Assembly (NCBI GenBank): GCA_030180135.1 | Contig: CM058230.1 | Coordinates: forward strand, 64,685,419 to 64,749,418 | DNA length: 64,000 nucleotides | Direction of reading: 5' to 3' | Source of the DNA: Orychophragmus violaceus | Lineage: Eukaryota; Streptophyta; Magnoliopsida; Brassicales; Brassicaceae | Part shown: one piece after another, positions 20,675 through 32,642 of the stretch | Layout of the letters: each line of letters begins with the position of its first letter | Position numbering within the stretch: the first letter of the stretch is position 1 | Position numbers and translations under genes: made by a program | Notes under the pieces: generated by a model | What the model saw: the letters and a program-made list of their open reading frames with translations, nothing else | What the model was told of the DNA's origin: nothing | The model's database searches: none

Positions 20675-21703
20675 TATTGGATTTTGTGCCTAAACCAGGA
20701 TTTTCTAATTTGATTTGGTTGGACCAAATAAATTGAGAAAATCCGGTTTAGTAAATAACCGGTTGACAATTGTGGTCATCGTAGTAATTAAAATTTGGTT
20801 AGACCAATTTTAATGAACCAGACCGGTTATGTCATTTAATTGGACAATTGGGTCATGTCTTGGACATGGACCAATTCTTGGGCCTCGGGCCAAGAAGTTA
20901 AAACAATTGGGCCAATTATTTGAGTCTTTCTTCAGATTAATTTAAAATTTATTTTATAAAGTTATATAAATCGATTTTAAATTAAAGTTTCCGAAATTTT
21001 GAAATTAGAAAGTTTCTTAAAATAGAAGTTTCTAGATTTGCGGGTTTTGGATTTTAAGAAATTTCTAAAGTTAGAAAGTTTCCGTTTTTTAGAAAGTTTC
21101 CAATTTTAGAAAGTTTCCAAAAATAGTAGGTTTCCAAAAATGGAAAGTTTCCCAAAATAGTAATCTTCTATTTTGGGAATGAAATTTTAAAATAAACCTA
21201 CAAACCTCAAAATAATATCAAGCGTTGGATGTCTTGTCCAGGCTATGTCAGCTGTCGAAGCCCATTCAATTGTATTCATGGCCTTACAGTGTGAGGGTGT
21301 CTACTTTTGCGTGGATAAGACGGTTTGTGATTCATAAATGTCATTGGGAGTCCCAGACATTAATGATTACATGACTGTATAGTCTGGTTTTCTTGACTAG
21401 GCCATCGGGAGTCCCGGGCCTTGAGACATCAGAGTGAATTGGGCCTCGGGCCCAGATTCACAACCAAGAGTTATATCACGGATATAATTAGCCGACATAG
21501 GGCTTACCGATATAAGCTAAGGTTGGGTGACGGCCAGTGGCCCACTTTGATCTTAGTTATATGTGGATCTTGGAATCATTATATTCTATTGAGGGTAACT
21601 TAGGTTATTGAATATAATGCATGATTGATCATATTAAGTATAATATAAGATTAATCATATTGAACATATTAACTAATAACCTTTTATCTTATATATTTCA
21701 GCT
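20675..21703 (+). other. Element A 5' untranslated region
   Basis: The region is noncoding and closely related to 37072-38092 (B), 49646-50661 (D) and, in reverse, 58749-59750 (C). It contains an array of GAAAGTTTCC-like units (about 20985-21170), including AGAAATTTCT at 21057-21066 and AGAAGTTTCT near 21024, both fitting the heat-shock-element core GAAnnTTC. Further along are GGGCCTCGGGCC-type palindromic segments. It is better conserved between elements than their gag genes are. Confidence 0.7.
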
Positions 21704-24700
21704 ATGACTACTACAAGCACACAAAACACATTCTCAATCCGGTCTGTTCTCGAGAAGGAGAAGCTGACTGGAACGAACTTCCTGACGTGGTCAAGGAACT
21801 TGAGGCTGGTCCTCAAGCAGGAGAAGAAGGATTATGTCCTTCGTGATCCTCTCCCCGAGAGGCCTGCTAACAATGCCGCCAGGACTCTGCATAATGCTTG
21901 GGAAAAGCATTCGTCAGATGAAAATGATGTGTATTGCCTTATGTTGGCGACAATGACTGCTGAGCTGCAAATGCAGTTCGAGAGTGTATTGTCACCAATT
22001 GAGATAATGGCAAGCCTGAAATCGCTTTTTCAGGAGCAAGCAAGGACTGAGAGGTTTCAGACTGTTAAGAACCTCTTAGACTGTAAGTTGGCTGCAAATG
22101 CGGCAGTGAGTCCTCATGTCTTGAAGATGATGGGTTATCTCGATCATCTTCAGAAACTCGACTGCCCTATCAGCCAGGAACTTGCCTGCGACATCATTCT
22201 GCAGTCATTACCTGCAAGCTATGATCAGTTCATTCTGAACTTTAACATGCATGGCTTGAGTAAGACATTGCCTGAGCTTCACGGAATGCTCAAGACTGCA
22301 GAGCCCAACTTGAGGAAAACCGCCAAGGACCCCAATGTGCTTATGGTGCAAAAGGGCAAGGGGTTTAAGAAATCCTCTGCTAAGGATAAGGGAAAGGCCA
22401 AGGCTGTCCAAGTCGCGGACAAGGACACGCCAAAGCCCAAGCCCAAGTCCAAGGCTGGGCCAACTGACATATGCAGGTTCTGTAAAGAACCAGGGCATTG
22501 GAGGAGAGAATGTAAGGAATTCCAAGAAGGTCTAAAGGAATTGAAGAAGAAGACTCTCGAGACTTCTTCGACAGGTATTTTTGTTATAGAAGTTAATACA
22601 ACTACTTCTGATAATACCTCATGGGTTATGGATACTGGTTGTGGGGCTCATATTTGTACTAATATGCAGGCACTCAGCAACAGTAGAAGGCTGAAGCAAG
22701 GACAAGTGGAGCTACGAGTTGGGAATGGAGCGAAAGTTCCAGCACTAGCTGTAGGCACATACTTGTTGTCTTTACCTTCGGGATTGATTTTAGAACTCAA
22801 TAATTGTTATTTTGTACCTGCTATAAGCAGAAATATTATTTCAATTTCTTTGTTGGATTTGGAAGGTTATGATTTTTCAGTTAAGAATAAATTATGTTCC
22901 TTCAATCGCAACAATTTGTTCTATGGTTCTGCCCCTCTTACGAATGGGCTTTACATACTCGATCAATCCGCGCCAATTTATAACATTAATACCAAACGGT
23001 TCAAACCTAATGAGGAGAACCGAACGTTTCTATGGCATTGTCGTTTAGGGCACATCAGCGAGAAACGCATCAAGAGGCTCCATTCGAATGGACTTCTTGG
23101 CTCATTTGACTTTGAGTCATGTGAGAAATGCGAATCCTGCATGATGGGCAAAATGACACGGGCCCCCTTTAATAAACCTAACGAGAGGGCCAGTGACTTA
23201 TTGGGCCTGATACACACTGATGTGTGTGGCCCAATGTCCACAAATGCAAGAGGAAACTATCAGTACTTCATTACCTTCACTGATGATTTCAGTAGGTATG
23301 GATATGTTTATTTAATGAAACATAAGTCTGAATCTTTTGAGAAGTTCAGAGAATTCCAAAATGAAGTACAGAACCAACTTGGCAAAAGCATTAAGGCTCT
23401 TCGGTCCGACCGAGGAGGAGAATACTTAAGCCAAGAATTCAGTGATCATCTAAGAGAGTGTGGGATCGTATCCCAACTCACTCCTCCCGGAACACCTCAA
23501 TGGAATGGTGTGTCTGAGAGGAGAAATCGGACCTTATTGGATATGGTTCGATCTATGATGAGTCACACAGACCTTCCAATATCCCTTTGGGGATATGCTC
23601 TGCTAACAGCAGTGTTCACTCTAAATAGAGCGCCATCGAAAGCAGTAGCAAAGACACCATATGAATTATGGACTGGAGTGGCTCCAGTGCTGTCTTATCT
23701 AAGAATTTGGGGTTGTGAAGCCTATGTCAAGAGATTGATCTCAGACAAGCTTACACCAAAGTCTGATAAATGCTACTTCATTGGTTATCCGAAGGAAACC
23801 AAGGCTTATTACTTCTATCTACGTTCCGAGAACAAGATCTTTGTTGCCCGGGATTGTAACTTTCTTGAGAGGGAGTTTCTCTCTAAGAAAGACAGTGGGA
23901 GTAAGGTACTGCTTGAAGAAATTCAAGATGAACAGGATACTGCTCAACCTAATGAGGAAGAGCAGCAGGAGGACCTACAAGAAATTGTAGAGCCTGAACC
24001 TGTAGTACCTGAAGTTCGAAGATCCGGGAGGATCCGTCACGAACCCGAGAGATATCAAGGATTCCTCGTGACTAACTTTCATGATCTTTTGATCATTGAT
24101 GGTGATGAACCATCGAACTTCAATCAAGCCATGATGGGCCCAGATTCCTCGAAGTGGCGCAAGGCCACTGATTCCGAAATGGACTCCATGTCGGTCAACC
24201 AAGTGTTTTCGTTGGTTGACTTACCCGCTGGTGTAAAAGCCATCGAGTGCAAATGGATCTTCAAGAAGAAGATTGACGTGGATGGAAATGTCCAGATTTA
24301 TAAAGCCAGGTTGGTGGCAAAAGGTTTCAGACAAGTTCACAGTGTGGATTACGATGAAACCTATTCACCAGTGGCTATGATGAAATCTATTCGGATTCTT
24401 CTAGCAACTGCAGCTTTTCATGATTATGAAATTTGGCAGATGGACGTGAAAACCGCCTTCCTGAATGGTATTCTGGAAGAGGATGTGTATATGACGCAAC
24501 CTGACGGTTACATAGATCCAAAGAATGCTGGAAAAGTATGCAAGCTTCATAAATCCATTTATGGATTGAAGCAAGCATCGAGGAGCTGGAATCTTCGTTT
24601 TGATGAAGCGATCAAGCAATTTGATTTCATCAGAAACGAAGAAGAACAATGCGTGTATAAGAAAACTAGTGGGAGCAAGATAGTATTTCTTATTCTGTAG

Positions 24701-25681
24701 GTCGATGACATACTGCTTCTCGGAAACGACGTTCCAATGCTGAAGTCCGTAAAGGACTGGCTTGGAAGTTGTTTTTCCATGAAAGACATGGGTGAAGCCG
24801 CATACATTCTTGGAATCAGGATCTACCGGGATAGATCTAGAAGGCTGATAGGCTTGTGTCAAGACTCATACATTGACAAAGTCCTACAAAGATTCAGCAT
24901 GAAAGATTCCAAGAAGGGCTTCACGCCAATGGTACATGGCACAACGCTAAGCAAGAAGCAGAGCCCTACGACGGCTGCTGAGCTTGAGCGCATGAAGAAT
25001 ATTCCTTATGCATCTGCAATAGGATCTGTCATGTATGCCATGATCTGTACTCGTCCTGATGATGCTTATGCATTGAGCATGACGAGTAGATACCAGTCAA
25101 ATCCAGGTGAAAACCATTGGATTTCCGTAAAGAATATCTTGAAGTATCTAAGACATACTAAGGATAAGTTCTTAGTGTACGGTGGAAGTGATGTGCTTAA
25201 AGTCAGTGGATTCACGGACGCAAGTTTCCAGACAGACCAAGATGATTTCCGGTCACAGTCCGGTTATATCTTTTGTCTGAATGGCGGTGCAATCAGTTGG
25301 AGAAGCTCCAAGCAAGACACCGTTGCTGATTCCACTACAGAAGCTGAATATATCGCCGCCTCAGAAGCTGCGAAGGAAGCTGTTTGGATACGAAAGTTCA
25401 TTATTGAACTAGGTGTGATACCAGATGCGGCTGAGCCTCTAGCACTGTTTTGTGATAACAATGGTGCTATTGCTCAGGCAAAGGAACCAAGATCACACCA
25501 GAAATCCAAGCATGTTCTAAGAAGATTTCACTTGATACGTGACATCATTAATAGAAAGGAAGTCAAGATCAGCCGAGTTCAGATAGATGATAACGTCGCT
25601 GATCCGTTGACAAAGCCACTCCCAAGGCCTAAGCTCGAGTTTCTGACTGAAGCTGTAGGCATTAGAGACATTGAGATGTAA
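21704..25681 (+). pseudogene. Element A gag-pol polyprotein, one nonsense codon at YVDD
   Basis: The frame has 1,325 sense positions plus a stop, with one internal TAG at 24698-24700. Domains in order are: UBN2-type gag (from about residue 20); zinc knuckle CRFCKEPGHWRREC (about 257-270); protease VMDTGCGAHIC (DTG at 310-312); GAG-pre-integrase HCRLGH (about 444) with CESCMMGK; integrase with Asp506, Asp569 and Glu605 (spacing D-62-D-35-E); RT with KWIFKKK, QMDVKTAFLNG and YVDD; RNase H with FTDAS (about 1171), TEAEY and FCDNNGA. The stop replaces Tyr of YVDD (about residue 999), so RT is cut at its active site. The conserved RPDVAYA motif reads RPDDAYA here. The enzyme set is otherwise complete and nearly identical to element C. 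Confidence 0.9.
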
Positions 25682-26532
25682 TCTAAATTTGAGTGGGAGT
25701 ATGAGGGCTTTATTTAGTTATTTGATATGTTCTTGTAAAACATTTTTTTATGTTTAATGAAATTATTATTTCAAGATTATTTTAACTGTGATGAAATAAT
25801 CGTTCCAAAGTGATATGAACCATTTTATAGGTCATCGAAGTAAGTGACTTGATCTTGAGTCATCAAAGTCATTTAGCTTGATCATGAGACCCTATATTTG
25901 ATAGATGGCTTATATCATTCTGTCCCTAGTCGAAGGTTGTTGAAATTGGAACACCAACAACCGTGAGAGACTGGATTGGTATGTGACTTATGACAAAGTC
26001 TCAGTGTGTCATAGATGCGCGGCATCAAAGTCAATACATAGGTGTTTGTTGGGAACATACGACCGGACAAGACCCGATTATGAGAACTCTTCAGGATATT
26101 TATATCTGTGTCATAAGAGATTCTCACTACGACTATAGAGTATAGTCCTTAGACCTGAGTTCGCATGCATGTGACTGCACATGGACTAATGCACTTTGAT
26201 CATTGTCTAACGCTGTCGTTCTGCGATAGTTATAAGGACCTTGTTTGGGTACATTATGAAATGAGTAGTATACAGTGATGGAACAAGACGGAATTTGTCC
26301 CTCCAATATAAATGGAGTGAATATCTCTAGGCCAATCGGAGATTTGAATACTGGAAAATGCATGGCCATGCTCAAACGGACTGTCCCGAGTCGTTTGGAT
26401 TGTCAGTATCGAATCAGAGTCCGATGAACAAGATTAGGCTTTATAAGGATGACACTAATCTTGCCTTATGACTAATCGAGATATTGAGACAAAAGGATTA
26501 TGAATACAGAGATTCCAGTACAAGTGGGAGAT
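25682..26532 (+). other. Element A 3' noncoding region and polypurine tract
   Basis: About 850 bp without a credible gene, ending AAGTGGGAGAT (26522-26532) directly against the LTR. Its sequence is strongly conserved with the equivalent regions of B (41690-42528), C (53913-54769, reverse) and D (61920-62769). Confidence 0.75.
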
Positions 26533-27171
26533 TGTTGGAATTGTGTCCAGTAATCTCGGTACTGTCTCTAGAAAGTAAGAGTATGTCAATGATCAGACAT
26601 AAGTCATATAATACTGGGGGTCATGATGGCTTGCTAGAGTCCGCTCATGATCTATAAGTCTTGGACTTATTGCCTTTATTATATGATCCCATATGGGTCA
26701 CACGCCTAAGCTAACAGGAAAATGTGTAGGAACGGCTTAGCAGAAGTACGGTAAAAGTGCCAGGCATTTGTCGTACTTAGAGAGAGATTAATGGGTCTGA
26801 TTAAATCCAAGGGACTTAATCAGATTGGTATTTGGGCCCAAAAGCCCAAAAGGGAAAGAGAAGGGTTTTATAAACTAAAACCCAAATCTCTTTCTCCCTA
26901 ACCCTAGCCTCCCTGCGCCAACTCTCTCTCTTCCTGCGCCTCCTCTCCCTTGGTCTAGCAGCCTCTCTTCCTGCTTGGTGTGCGTGTGTGAACCTCTGGA
27001 GGAGTTATCACTCGGTGGCTCTCTGATCTCTGACCTGTTCTCTCTTTCTGCTGCATAAACAGGTAAAAGGTGAGATCAACAAAGTTTCTATTCAAGAAGA
27101 ACCTAGATCAGCATGTTTAGGATAATCTGAATCTGAGAATTGAATCAGGATTAACACCAAAACATCCTTCA
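26533..27171 (+). repeat. 3' LTR of element A
   Basis: The LTR is 639 bp, beginning TGTTGGAATTGTG and ending CATCCTTCA before the ATATG target duplication. A TATA-like TTTTATAAACTAAAA lies near 26867. It lacks the paired CGATCGATGCA insertion found in the B and D LTRs, having a TTAATGGGTCTGATTAAAT segment instead. Confidence 0.9.
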
Positions 27172-27176
27172 ATATG

Positions 27177-29626
27177 AATGGTTAGTGATGCCATTTGGAT
27201 TAACTAATGCACCTAGTACATTCATGAGACTGATGAATCATGTTCTTAGATCATTCATTGGGCATTTTGTTGTTGTGTACTTTGATGACATCCTAGTATA
27301 TAGTCAGAACCTCCAAGAGCATGTTAGGCATCTTAGGTTGGTCTTTGAAGTGTTAAGGAAAGAAAGTCTTTATGCCAACTATAAGAAATGTACTTTTGGA
27401 ACAGATAATCTTGTGTTCTTAGGTTTTGTTGTGAGTACAGATGGAATCAAGGTTGATGAAGAGAAAGTGAAAGCTATCAAAGAATGGTCAAGTCCAAAGA
27501 CAGTTGGAGAAGTGAGAAGCTTCCATGGCCTAGCCGGTTTCTATAGGAGATTTGTGAAGGATTTTCGCACTCTAGAAGCTCCACTTACTGAGGTTATCAA
27601 GAAAAATGTGGGTTTTAAGTGGAAGCAGGCTCAGGAACAAGCATTCCAAACTTTGAAAGAGAAGCTTACTCATTCACCTGTTCTTTCACTTCCTGATTTT
27701 ACTAAAACTTTTGAAATCGAATGTGATACTTCTTGTATTGGTATAGGTGCTGTGCTTATGCAGGAAAAGAGACCAATTGCCTACTTCAGTGAGAAGCTAG
27801 GAGGAGCAACACTGAATTATCCAACTTATGATAAGGAGCTCTATGCATTGGTGAGAGCATTGCAGACATGGCAGCACTATTTATGGCCAAAGGAGTTTGT
27901 CATACACACTGATCATGAGTCCCTTAAGCATCTAAAAGGTCAGCAAAAACTCAACAAGAGACACGCCAGGTGGGTTGAATTCATTGAGACATTCCCATAC
28001 GTGATCAAATACAAGAAAGGTAAGGATAATGTAGATGTTGATGCATTATCAAGAAGGTATGTCTTACTGACTTCACTTGAGACTAAGTTACTTGGTTTTG
28101 AACATATTAAGTCTCTTTATGCAAATGATTCTGATTTTGGAAAGATATATTCATCATGTGAGAAATTTGCATTTGAAAAGTACTATAGGCATGATGGGTT
28201 CTTGTTTTATGAAAACCGCTTGTGTGTTCCTAATTCTTTTTTGAGAGATTTGTTTGTTAAGGAAGCACATGGTGGAGGATTAATGGGACACTTTGGTGTT
28301 GCTAAGACACTTAAAGTGATGCAAGGAAACTTTCATTGGCCACACATGAAGAGGGACGTTGAAAAAGCTTGTGAAAGGTGTTCTACTTGCAAACTAGCTA
28401 AGTCCAACGTCCAGCCTCACGGTTTGTATACTCCCTTACCTATTCCTTTGCATCCTTGGAATGATATTTCTATGGATTTTATTGTTGGGTTGCCTAGAAC
28501 TAAAACAGGGAAGGATTCCATATTTGTTGTGGTAGATAGGTTCTCTAAAATGGCTCATTTCATTCCCTGCCACAAAACTGATGATGCTATGCATGTAGCT
28601 AACCTGTTCTTTAAGGATATTGTGAGATTACATGGCATGCCTAAGACTATTGTTTCTGATAGAGATACTAAGTTTCTTAGTTACTTTTGGAAGACACTTT
28701 GGTCTAAGATAGGTACTAAGTTGTTGTTCTCTACTACTTGTCATCCACAATCTGATGGGAAAACTGAAGTAGTTAATAGGACATTGTCTACTCTACTGCG
28801 TGCATTGATAAAAAAAAACCTTAAGACATGGGAAGAATGTTTGCCACATGTTGAATTTGCTTATAATAATGCTAGACATTCTGCATCTAAGTTTTCTCCA
28901 TTTGAAATTGTTTATTGTTTCAATCCTTTATCACCTTTGGATCTAATGCCTTTACCTTTGAGTGAAAGAGCTAGTATGGATGGAAAGAAAAAGGTAGATT
29001 ACATCAAGCAGATTCATGAGAAAGCTAGGATCAACATTGAGCAGAAGACAAAGATTTATGCTAAGTATGCCAACAAGGGCAGGAAGGAGATGATATTCAA
29101 GGAAGGAGACATGGTCTGGATACATTTGAGGAAGGAGCGGTTTCCTAATGAGAGAAAGTCCAAGTTGATTCCACGCATTGATGGACCATTCAAGATCATC
29201 AAACGGATCAATGACAATGCCTACCAAATTGACTTGCAAGGTAAGTATAATGTGAGTTCAAGCTTCAACGTTTCTGACTTGGTTCCTTTTATTGCAGATG
29301 AACCAGATTTGAGGTCAAATCCTTTTCAAGAGGGAGGGGATGATGTGATTATGGGAAGCTTGGAACTTGAGGACATTGAGCAGCTTGAACCAGAGGAGAA
29401 TGGAGCTGAGAAGCAGCTTGTAGCTGAGGATAATGGAGCTAAGGAGCAGCTTGAACCTGAGGAGAATGGATAGCAAGGATCAGAAGCTTTGCACATACCA
29501 ATTGGACCAATGACCAGAGCTAAGGCAAAGCAATTCAAGCAAGCCTTCTACACACTTCTACACCATGTCCAGGGCCAACTTGAGTGTGCTAATCCAGCCA
29601 CTTTGGTTGTGATTCAAGCCACTTGA
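27177..29626 (+). pseudogene. G2 reverse transcriptase C-terminal half, RNase H and integrase
   Basis: The frame resumes with EWLVMPFGLTNAPSTFMRLM and VVVYFDDILVYS, the intact YFDD catalytic box. RNase H follows with IECDTSCIGIGAVLMQ, YDKELYALVRALQ and HTDHESLKHL, then DALSRR. Integrase has the zinc-binding HFGVAKTLKVM with CERCSTC, then SMDFIVGLP and VVDRFSKMAHFIPC, IVSDRDTKFLS, and SDGKTEVVNRTL. The frame is open to TAG at 29471-29473. Beyond it the same frame reads IPIGPMTRAKAKQFKQAF and ends at 29626, so the TAG is a nonsense codon within the C-terminus. The C-terminal tail has a short repeat around QLEPEENGA. Confidence 0.85.
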
Positions 29627-31995
29627 GTCATCAGTAATGGAGGTGTGTGGACTTGTACTCTTTTTCCCTCCTCTTGGTTTTGTCCCAATGGGTTTTCCAA
29701 GAGAGGTTTTTAATGAGGCAAGCCCACATACTATTATCCTTGCCCATTACTGATCCATAAAGCCCATAACTCATTCTTATGAGTAGATTTCGAAATTTGG
29801 ATGTTTAATAAGTATTTGTGTTATTTCCTAGGTGTATTAATTGCTGTTCATGCAGCCTTGTTGCATTTTTCTATTTAAAACACTTTGTAGTCATTTCTGA
29901 ACTTTCATGAAACTTCTTTTTATCAAAAATTTTCGAGATTGTTTGATCTGAATGGCGTGTAATATCCATTCATCTTTGATTCTTCTTTTGGTGTTTCATC
30001 TCCTAAAAGATCAGAGTTCGAAATTCTTGAAGTGATTCCGCAGCTTCAGGAAGTTTCTTTCAATCCACTGCTTCTAATCCCTTTAATCTGTCCATCCCAT
30101 TTGATTATCACCCATCATACAACCAGACTCACAAAGTGCAACAAAGGGCACATATCTTCTCCATTAAGATCGCATCACCCAACTTCCATCATCCTTCTCT
30201 TCTTGGAAGAACTTCAAGTCGGTCTGATCTTCCTCTTGGATAGACTTCAAGGCTTGCTGCTGCTCCTCATGGCTCCTTCACTTCCTAATGCTCCTTAAGA
30301 TGCCTTTATCCTCTCCTTATAAACCTTCAACACAAAGGTTTAAAGGAAACTTGTTAAAGTAGATGTAATGGCATTTAGGAACATTAGCTATAAATGAAAC
30401 CTTTAAGTTTGAAATATTTTAGAGAATAGATTGTAAAACGTTTCATCTTTGAAACACATGATCACAACAAGATACAACTGAAATATTCAAGTCTGAAAAC
30501 GTTTTGAAATAAGGTTTAAAACGTTTTGACTTTGAAAGGATGAAACATGATCATAATCAAGAGAACCACAAGTGTTTGAACTTAAATAGGTTGCAAAACG
30601 TTTTGAGAATTGATTGAAAAACGTTTTCAACACTTCAAACGCAATCAAACACAATCAAGTATTTAGGCATCTAAGATAATGTTCAATGACATGAAAAGAA
30701 TGACAAGAGAGAGTTTTAGAAGCAGCCTGATCATATTGATTTGAGTTGCGATTTGTATTTGAGCTGAAACTCCCCCGCACCCTTGAATTGTCCATGACTC
30801 TTCACCATGACTACACAACTTGTGTAATCTGACTTTGCACAACCAATCTTGATACACAAGATCAAAAAATGAGTTGGGCTGGTTCATCGTGTCACCAGCT
30901 TGCATATCCACTAGATCTTCCACCATAGCCATCCCTTTGGGTCTGCTATCTTCATGTATGCCTCTTTGGTCATCCATCTTCAAGACAGTCCGGATTGAAC
31001 TAGGTTGGGCTTGTCTTGTGGTCTTACTCCACTAGTTGAACCACAGTTCTAACACCAACTTTAACAACAAAACAAGGCCTCTCCCTTCTTGAATAGACAG
31101 CTTGTAAACCGCCATGCTTCCTTGGGAAGATCCTTCAACAATAAGCACATCCACCAACTTGATGAATGCTCCATGAGGATTTCAGCTAACCCACAACTAT
31201 CCATGAGGATTTAGGCTAATCCACAACCAAACTTGAGCTCACTGATTTGTTGGAAACTTCTTCAGCTCGTCAACCACACAACCCTTTAACTTCAACATGA
31301 ACCGCCATTAAGACTGATCCTTACTGCCAACAACTCACCATTCCTCCTAAGAAAACCTAAACACAAAACAAAACTCAAGCAACAAAAGTTTGATCAGGAC
31401 TAATGAGCTTGAATTAAGTTCCTGTCAAGAATAATATAGTTCTTTTAGGAGTAAACTTTAGAGTAAAATAGAAGTAACCATGAGTATAAAGAGTATGGGA
31501 TGTCACACAACTCAGATTAAGAGAGTGAGCATCAGAGAATGAGAGTATAGAAAGTATGTGAGTTTGGAATGCAAAAAGTCAGATTAAGAGCATGTAAACT
31601 AAACTCAAAGAATAGTAGAATGGGAGAATGGGAGAATGAATCTGAAACATAGAAAATAAAAGGTTAGAGAATATGTTTAAGGTTCACGGACTGAGTTTCT
31701 TGCTCAGTTTAATTCAAAAACATTTTCAAAAGTTCAGGGACTGAGTTTGCTCAGTTTGAAACAAGCAACAAGAACCAGAGAAGCAACAAAGTAAGACACA
31801 ATCATATGCTCTTGTTCTTCTCTGATTTCTTAACAACAACTTGTTAACTCTTAAACAAGAAAGAGCACAAGACTTTAGAAACAGGTACCAGCAACAAACA
31901 TGAGCTTGGTCCATACAAACATTGCGGAAGTTAAAAGATTAAACAAGACAGATTTTGCTCTCTATCTTGAAACAATTTGCAGCCAAGAACTTGGT
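29627..31995. other. Noncoding retroelement-like DNA downstream of G2
   Basis: The first 150 bp has the CTTTTTCCCTCC...GTTTTTAATGAGGCA phrase typical of LTR-retrotransposon 3' ends. Beyond that no gene is visible. Five AAAACGTTTT-like palindromes lie at 30434-30626. On the minus strand, GGGTGCGGGGGAGT near 30770 resembles a polypurine tract. Boundaries of any LTR here could not be set. Confidence 0.4.
30433..30627. repeat. Cluster of AAAACGTTTT palindromes
   Basis: Perfect or near-perfect copies of AAAACGTTTT occur at about 30435, 30496, 30518, 30595 and 30617. They are scattered, not tandem, in AT-rich DNA. Confidence 0.7.
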
Positions 31996-32007
31996 GCTCT
32001 GATACCA
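31996..32007 (-). promoter_or_regulatory. Reverse-strand primer binding site
   Basis: GCTCTGATACCA is the reverse complement of TGGTATCAGAGC and touches the left end of the LTR at 32008. It implies a second element reading leftwards, or a rearranged head. Confidence 0.75.
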
Positions 32008-32642
32008 TGTTAGAATTTCAGAAGCATCCATGAGGAAGCTCTGATAATCTAGTTTGGTTCATGAGACATTCATGAGAAGCTCTGAACCATAACTTAAAAA
32101 AAAAACAGAAACACTTAAAGAAGAACAATGCAACCGGTTCTGCTTAAACAAAAGCCAACTAGTTTGTATTGAAATGAAGAAGAAAGAAGTTAGTGTGCAA
32201 AACAAGAAATGAAGCCGGTTTTGTCATGTGAAAAGTTGGGGACTTTGGGACTAATTAAAATATGGTATCTCGGTCCTAAAAGGAGTTGTTTATGTCTTCA
32301 TCCTAGTACCAAGTGGTCTGAGCATAGCAGAGGATCAGAAGACTGATCCCTAGGTCAGAACATGCGCTTCTCTTTCCTCCATGACCTGTCGCTTTCTCTC
32401 TTGGAGCCGTTGCACTCTCTTTGTCTTCTTCTTCATATTTTATTGTTTCTTGTATCCAGAACCCTAGTTGTCTCACTACTTATATGTCTTGTAACCTTTG
32501 ATGATGAATACACTTAAGGGAATTCATTTCCTAAGTTCAAACTCTCTCTTCTCTCTCGGCTCCATTCTCTCGCTCTATAAACCCTAATAAGGTTTATGAG
32601 CTTCTCTCTTCAAGAACACTTCCTAATCTCTTAATTCTAACA
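32008..32642. repeat. LTR flanked by primer sites on both sides
   Basis: The 635-bp segment starts TGTTAGAATT and ends AATTCTAACA, perfect 10-bp inverted ends. The right half has the usual rightward LTR character (TACTTATATG, then CTCTCTTC phrases), and its end serves element E. The left side is abutted by a reverse primer site. It may be two partial LTRs fused head to head. Confidence 0.6.

Larger units (their letters stand above)
20675..27171 (+). mobile_element. Ty1/copia element A (5' LTR missing)
   Basis: The order is: 5' untranslated region, gag-pol, 3' noncoding region, polypurine tract, 3' LTR. ATATG is duplicated at 20670-20674 and 27172-27176, showing a genuine integration. The left end, however, starts with TATTGGATTTTGTGCC, a sequence from inside the leader, not with an LTR. 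The 5' LTR, primer site and first part of the leader (present in B, C and D) have been deleted. It sits in the RT domain of G2. Confidence 0.9.
17815..29626 (+). mobile_element. Ty3/gypsy element G2 (composite, interrupted twice)
   Basis: A single-frame gag-pol polyprotein runs from the ATG at 17815 to a stop at 29624-29626 once two insertions are removed: the solo LTR at 18003-18648 with one TSD copy (651 bp, divisible by three), and copia element A with one TSD copy (6,502 bp). Across roughly 4.6 kb of coding DNA I find only in-frame nonsense codons and no frameshift, so G2 is moderately young. The C-terminus contains DLRSNPFQEGGDD, which resembles tails of CRM-type chromoviruses. I do not see a clear chromodomain, so clade is left open. 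Confidence 0.85.

Noticed and set aside
22208..22525. Long antisense frames opposite element A and C gag-pol
   Set aside because: They mirror the coding frame and lack any domain of their own.
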